Shown here piece after piece: positions 5,181 through 6,592 of a stretch of DNA of 6,592 bases; the stretch's first letter is position 1, and every line of letters starts with the position of its first letter. This DNA is from Burkholderiales bacterium. Its GTDB lineage: Bacteria; Pseudomonadota; Gammaproteobacteria; Burkholderiales; JAEUMW01. Under the pieces are notes generated by a model that had not been told where the DNA came from, did no database searches, and saw only the letters and a program-made list of their open reading frames with translations. Position numbers and translations under genes: made by a program. The stretch lies in NCBI GenBank assembly GCA_016791285.1, contig JAEUMX010000438.1, positions 1-6,592 on the forward strand. Reading direction: 5' to 3'.

Positions 5181-6260
5181 TCACGAGCACGAATTTGCCG
5201 ACGGGGGGATTTTCATCCGCCCCGGGACTGCAGCCTGTCGTGCGGCGAGCGCCGTGTCGGGGAAATCCGAGAAGACGCCGTCGACCCCGAGGTCGAGGAA
5301 CTGGAAGTACTCGAGCCGAGGATCGTTGCGATATTGGGGGGCGAGCGTCGCGGGCTCGTTGCGGAACGTGTAGGAGTGCACGCGCAGTCCCGCCGCGTGC
5401 GCCTGCTCGATCACGGTCGTCTGCAGCAATGTGCCCGCGTGCACGTCGCGGAGGATCTGGCGCTTCCAGGGGCCGATCGCATTCGCGTACTTTGCGATGT
5501 TCGCCAAGTGTCGCGGGGGCGTCCCGCCGCGCGGGTCTCCGAACCGCGCTATCCTGACGCCCACGACGCGCCTGCCGGCGCCGTCGAACTCGAGCGCGTC
5601 CTCGTCCAGCAGTTGCACGAGCGCCACCTTCGTTCGCGTGCGCAGATACTGGAGGTTGTCGCTCTCGAAAGACTGAATGAAAACCGGTGCATCGGCACGA
5701 TCCAGACCCCGGCGCCGCAACGCTTCGAGGAGCCGCTCCTCCAGCGGCAGGCCGAGCGCGTGGTGGAAAGCCGGATGCTTGGTCTCCGGGTAGATGCCGA
5801 TCGACCGGCCGCGCTTCGCGCTCTCGGTCTCGACCAGATCGAGAATCTCCTCGAAGGTCGGAATCCCGTACTTGCCGTCGTACTCCTTCGAGCGCGCCGG
5901 GTTCGGCTGCACCGCGCGCAGCGTCTTCATCTCGCGGAGCGTGAAATCGCTCGCGAAGAATGCGGTGACGGGTTTGCCATCCATGGTGCGCGCCTTCTTG
6001 CGGTCCGCGAACTCCGGACGGGCCGTGACATCGGTGGTGTCATCCAGCAGGGGCTCATGCCGCGCGACGAGGTGGCCGTCCTGGGTCGCGACCAGATCGG
6101 GTTCGATGTAGTCCGCGCCCTGCTCGATCGCGAGGGCGTAGGAGGCGAGCGTGTGCTCGGGCCGATAACCCGAGGCGCCGCGATGCGCGATCACGATCGG
6201 CGGCTTGCCGTCGAGGGTCGGCCACACGCCGTCGGCCGATGCTTCAGGGAGCGGGCTCAT
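5181..6260 (-). CDS. glpQ: GlpQ-type glycerophosphodiester phosphodiesterase
   Basis: This 359-residue enzyme of the GDPD family hydrolyses glycerophosphodiesters to sn-glycerol 3-phosphate and an alcohol, usually with calcium. Active-site blocks are intact: IAHRGASGYRPEHT (24-37) with His26, Arg27 and Glu35; YIEPD (51-55) with Glu53 and Asp55; His68 in RHEP; IGIYPETKHP (154-163) with Glu159 and Lys161; and FIQSFE (194-199). PEHT, the long insert and the YPExK block match the E. coli periplasmic GlpQ type rather than the shorter UgpQ type. GlpQ is normally exported, but no signal peptide is visible here. The N-terminus is MSPLPEASADGVWPTLDG, and the open frame upstream to 6419 is Arg-rich and overlaps the next gene. 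The ATG at 6260 was chosen for that reason; no clear ribosome binding site precedes it. The protein may be cytoplasmic, or the true start may be misread. The final residues (KIPPSANSCS) are a short unusual tail. Confidence 0.88.
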   Translation of the reverse strand: MSPLPEASADGVWPTLDGKPPIVIAHRGASGYRPEHTLASYALAIEQGADYIEPDLVATQDGHLVARHEPLLDDTTDVTARPEFADRKKARTMDGKPVTAFFASDFTLREMKTLRAVQPNPARSKEYDGKYGIPTFEEILDLVETESAKRGRSIGIYPETKHPAFHHALGLPLEERLLEALRRRGLDRADAPVFIQSFESDNLQYLRTRTKVALVQLLDEDALEFDGAGRRVVGVRIARFGDPRGGTPPRHLANIAKYANAIGPWKRQILRDVHAGTLLQTTVIEQAHAAGLRVHSYTFRNEPATLAPQYRNDPRLEYFQFLDLGVDGVFSDFPDTALAARQAAVPGRMKIPPSANSCS

Positions 6261-6307
6261 GGGCTGCACGTGCGGATAAGCACGAACGCTCTGCGCGCGG
6301 TGTCCGA

Positions 6308-6592
6308 TCAGCCGGACCCGGGCCCCGGCGAGAGGTTGCGCTCGGCCTGCTCGGCGGTCACGACGCTCACAGGCACGCCGAGCCGCGCAATGCGATGGGC
6401 GAGGTCGAGGTGCAGCCACCGCGACACCCTTTGCGGCAGCGTCGAAACGATGACTTCGTCGTACCGCTCGCGCTCGAGCGTCGCCCGTACCGCCTCGTAT
6501 GGATCGGTAGCCCCGACGATTCCTTGCACGTGCGAGCCGGCCGCGGCGTCGAGCAGCGGGATCGCGAGCTCGAGCGTGGCGGCTGCTTCCTC
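6308..6592 (-). CDS. UspA-like protein, C-terminal part only
   Basis: The frame has no start in the window. It reads in from the right edge, and about 94 residues of its C-terminal part are seen. GTG 6529 is in frame, but the frame continues upstream without a stop to base 6592 (EEAAATLELAIPLLDAAAG), so the gene is cut by the window. The text DPYEAVRATLERERYDEVIVSTLPQRVSRWLHLDLAHRIARLGVPVSVV has the alternating helix and strand pattern of universal-stress-protein-like domains, with STLP-x-RVSRWLH-x-DL in the usual nucleotide-loop region. The resemblance to a UspA-like family seen in actinobacteria and proteobacteria is from memory. Its stop is 47 bases upstream of the phosphodiesterase start on the same strand, so an operon with it is likely. 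Confidence 0.65.
   Translation of the reverse strand, partial: EEAAATLELAIPLLDAAAGSHVQGIVGATDPYEAVRATLERERYDEVIVSTLPQRVSRWLHLDLAHRIARLGVPVSVVTAEQAERNLSPGPGSG

Noticed and set aside
6261..6419. N-terminal extension of the phosphodiesterase gene
   Set aside because: It is Arg-rich, has no signal peptide, and overlaps the UspA-like gene in another frame.

Overview
This is a GC-rich window with strong G/C preference at third codon positions. It probably comes from a Gram-negative proteobacterium. The evidence is a secretin-related protein with a signal peptide, a YjdF/DUF2238 inner-membrane protein, a GlpQ-type phosphodiesterase and a CoxE-like von Willebrand A (VWA) protein of the kind common in beta- and gammaproteobacteria. 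No genus can be named from the sequence alone. There are no rRNA or tRNA genes, CRISPR arrays, insertion sequences or recognisable phage genes.

Left block (1-2422, plus strand): three closely packed genes. They encode a formate/nitrite transporter (FNT) family channel, an exported short secretin-like protein, and a DUF2238 membrane protein. The gaps are 32 and 1 bases, so they look like one transcription unit of cell-envelope proteins. This unit meets the next gene tail to tail, with 10 bases between the two stop codons and a small inverted repeat spanning both stops.

Middle block (2433-4482): a minus-strand VWA-domain protein of the CoxE-like group, starting at a GTG near 3605. Behind it lie about 880 bases with no recognisable gene. 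That stretch holds several short hairpins, a 10-base perfect palindrome, a tandem heptamer, and two tiny plus-strand reading frames of uncertain reality (4054-4224 and 4397-4486).

Right block (4483-6592): a 62-codon plus-strand gene of unknown function with a strong ribosome binding site, followed by two GC-rich inverted repeats that probably end transcription. Three minus-strand genes converge on it. They encode a small cupin, a GlpQ-type glycerophosphodiester phosphodiesterase without a visible signal peptide, and the C-terminal part of a UspA-like protein that runs off the right edge.

Most genes belong to known families. The least explained parts are the small gene at 4483-4671 with its upstream region, and the shortened secretin-like protein in an operon with two membrane proteins and no secretion system in view.
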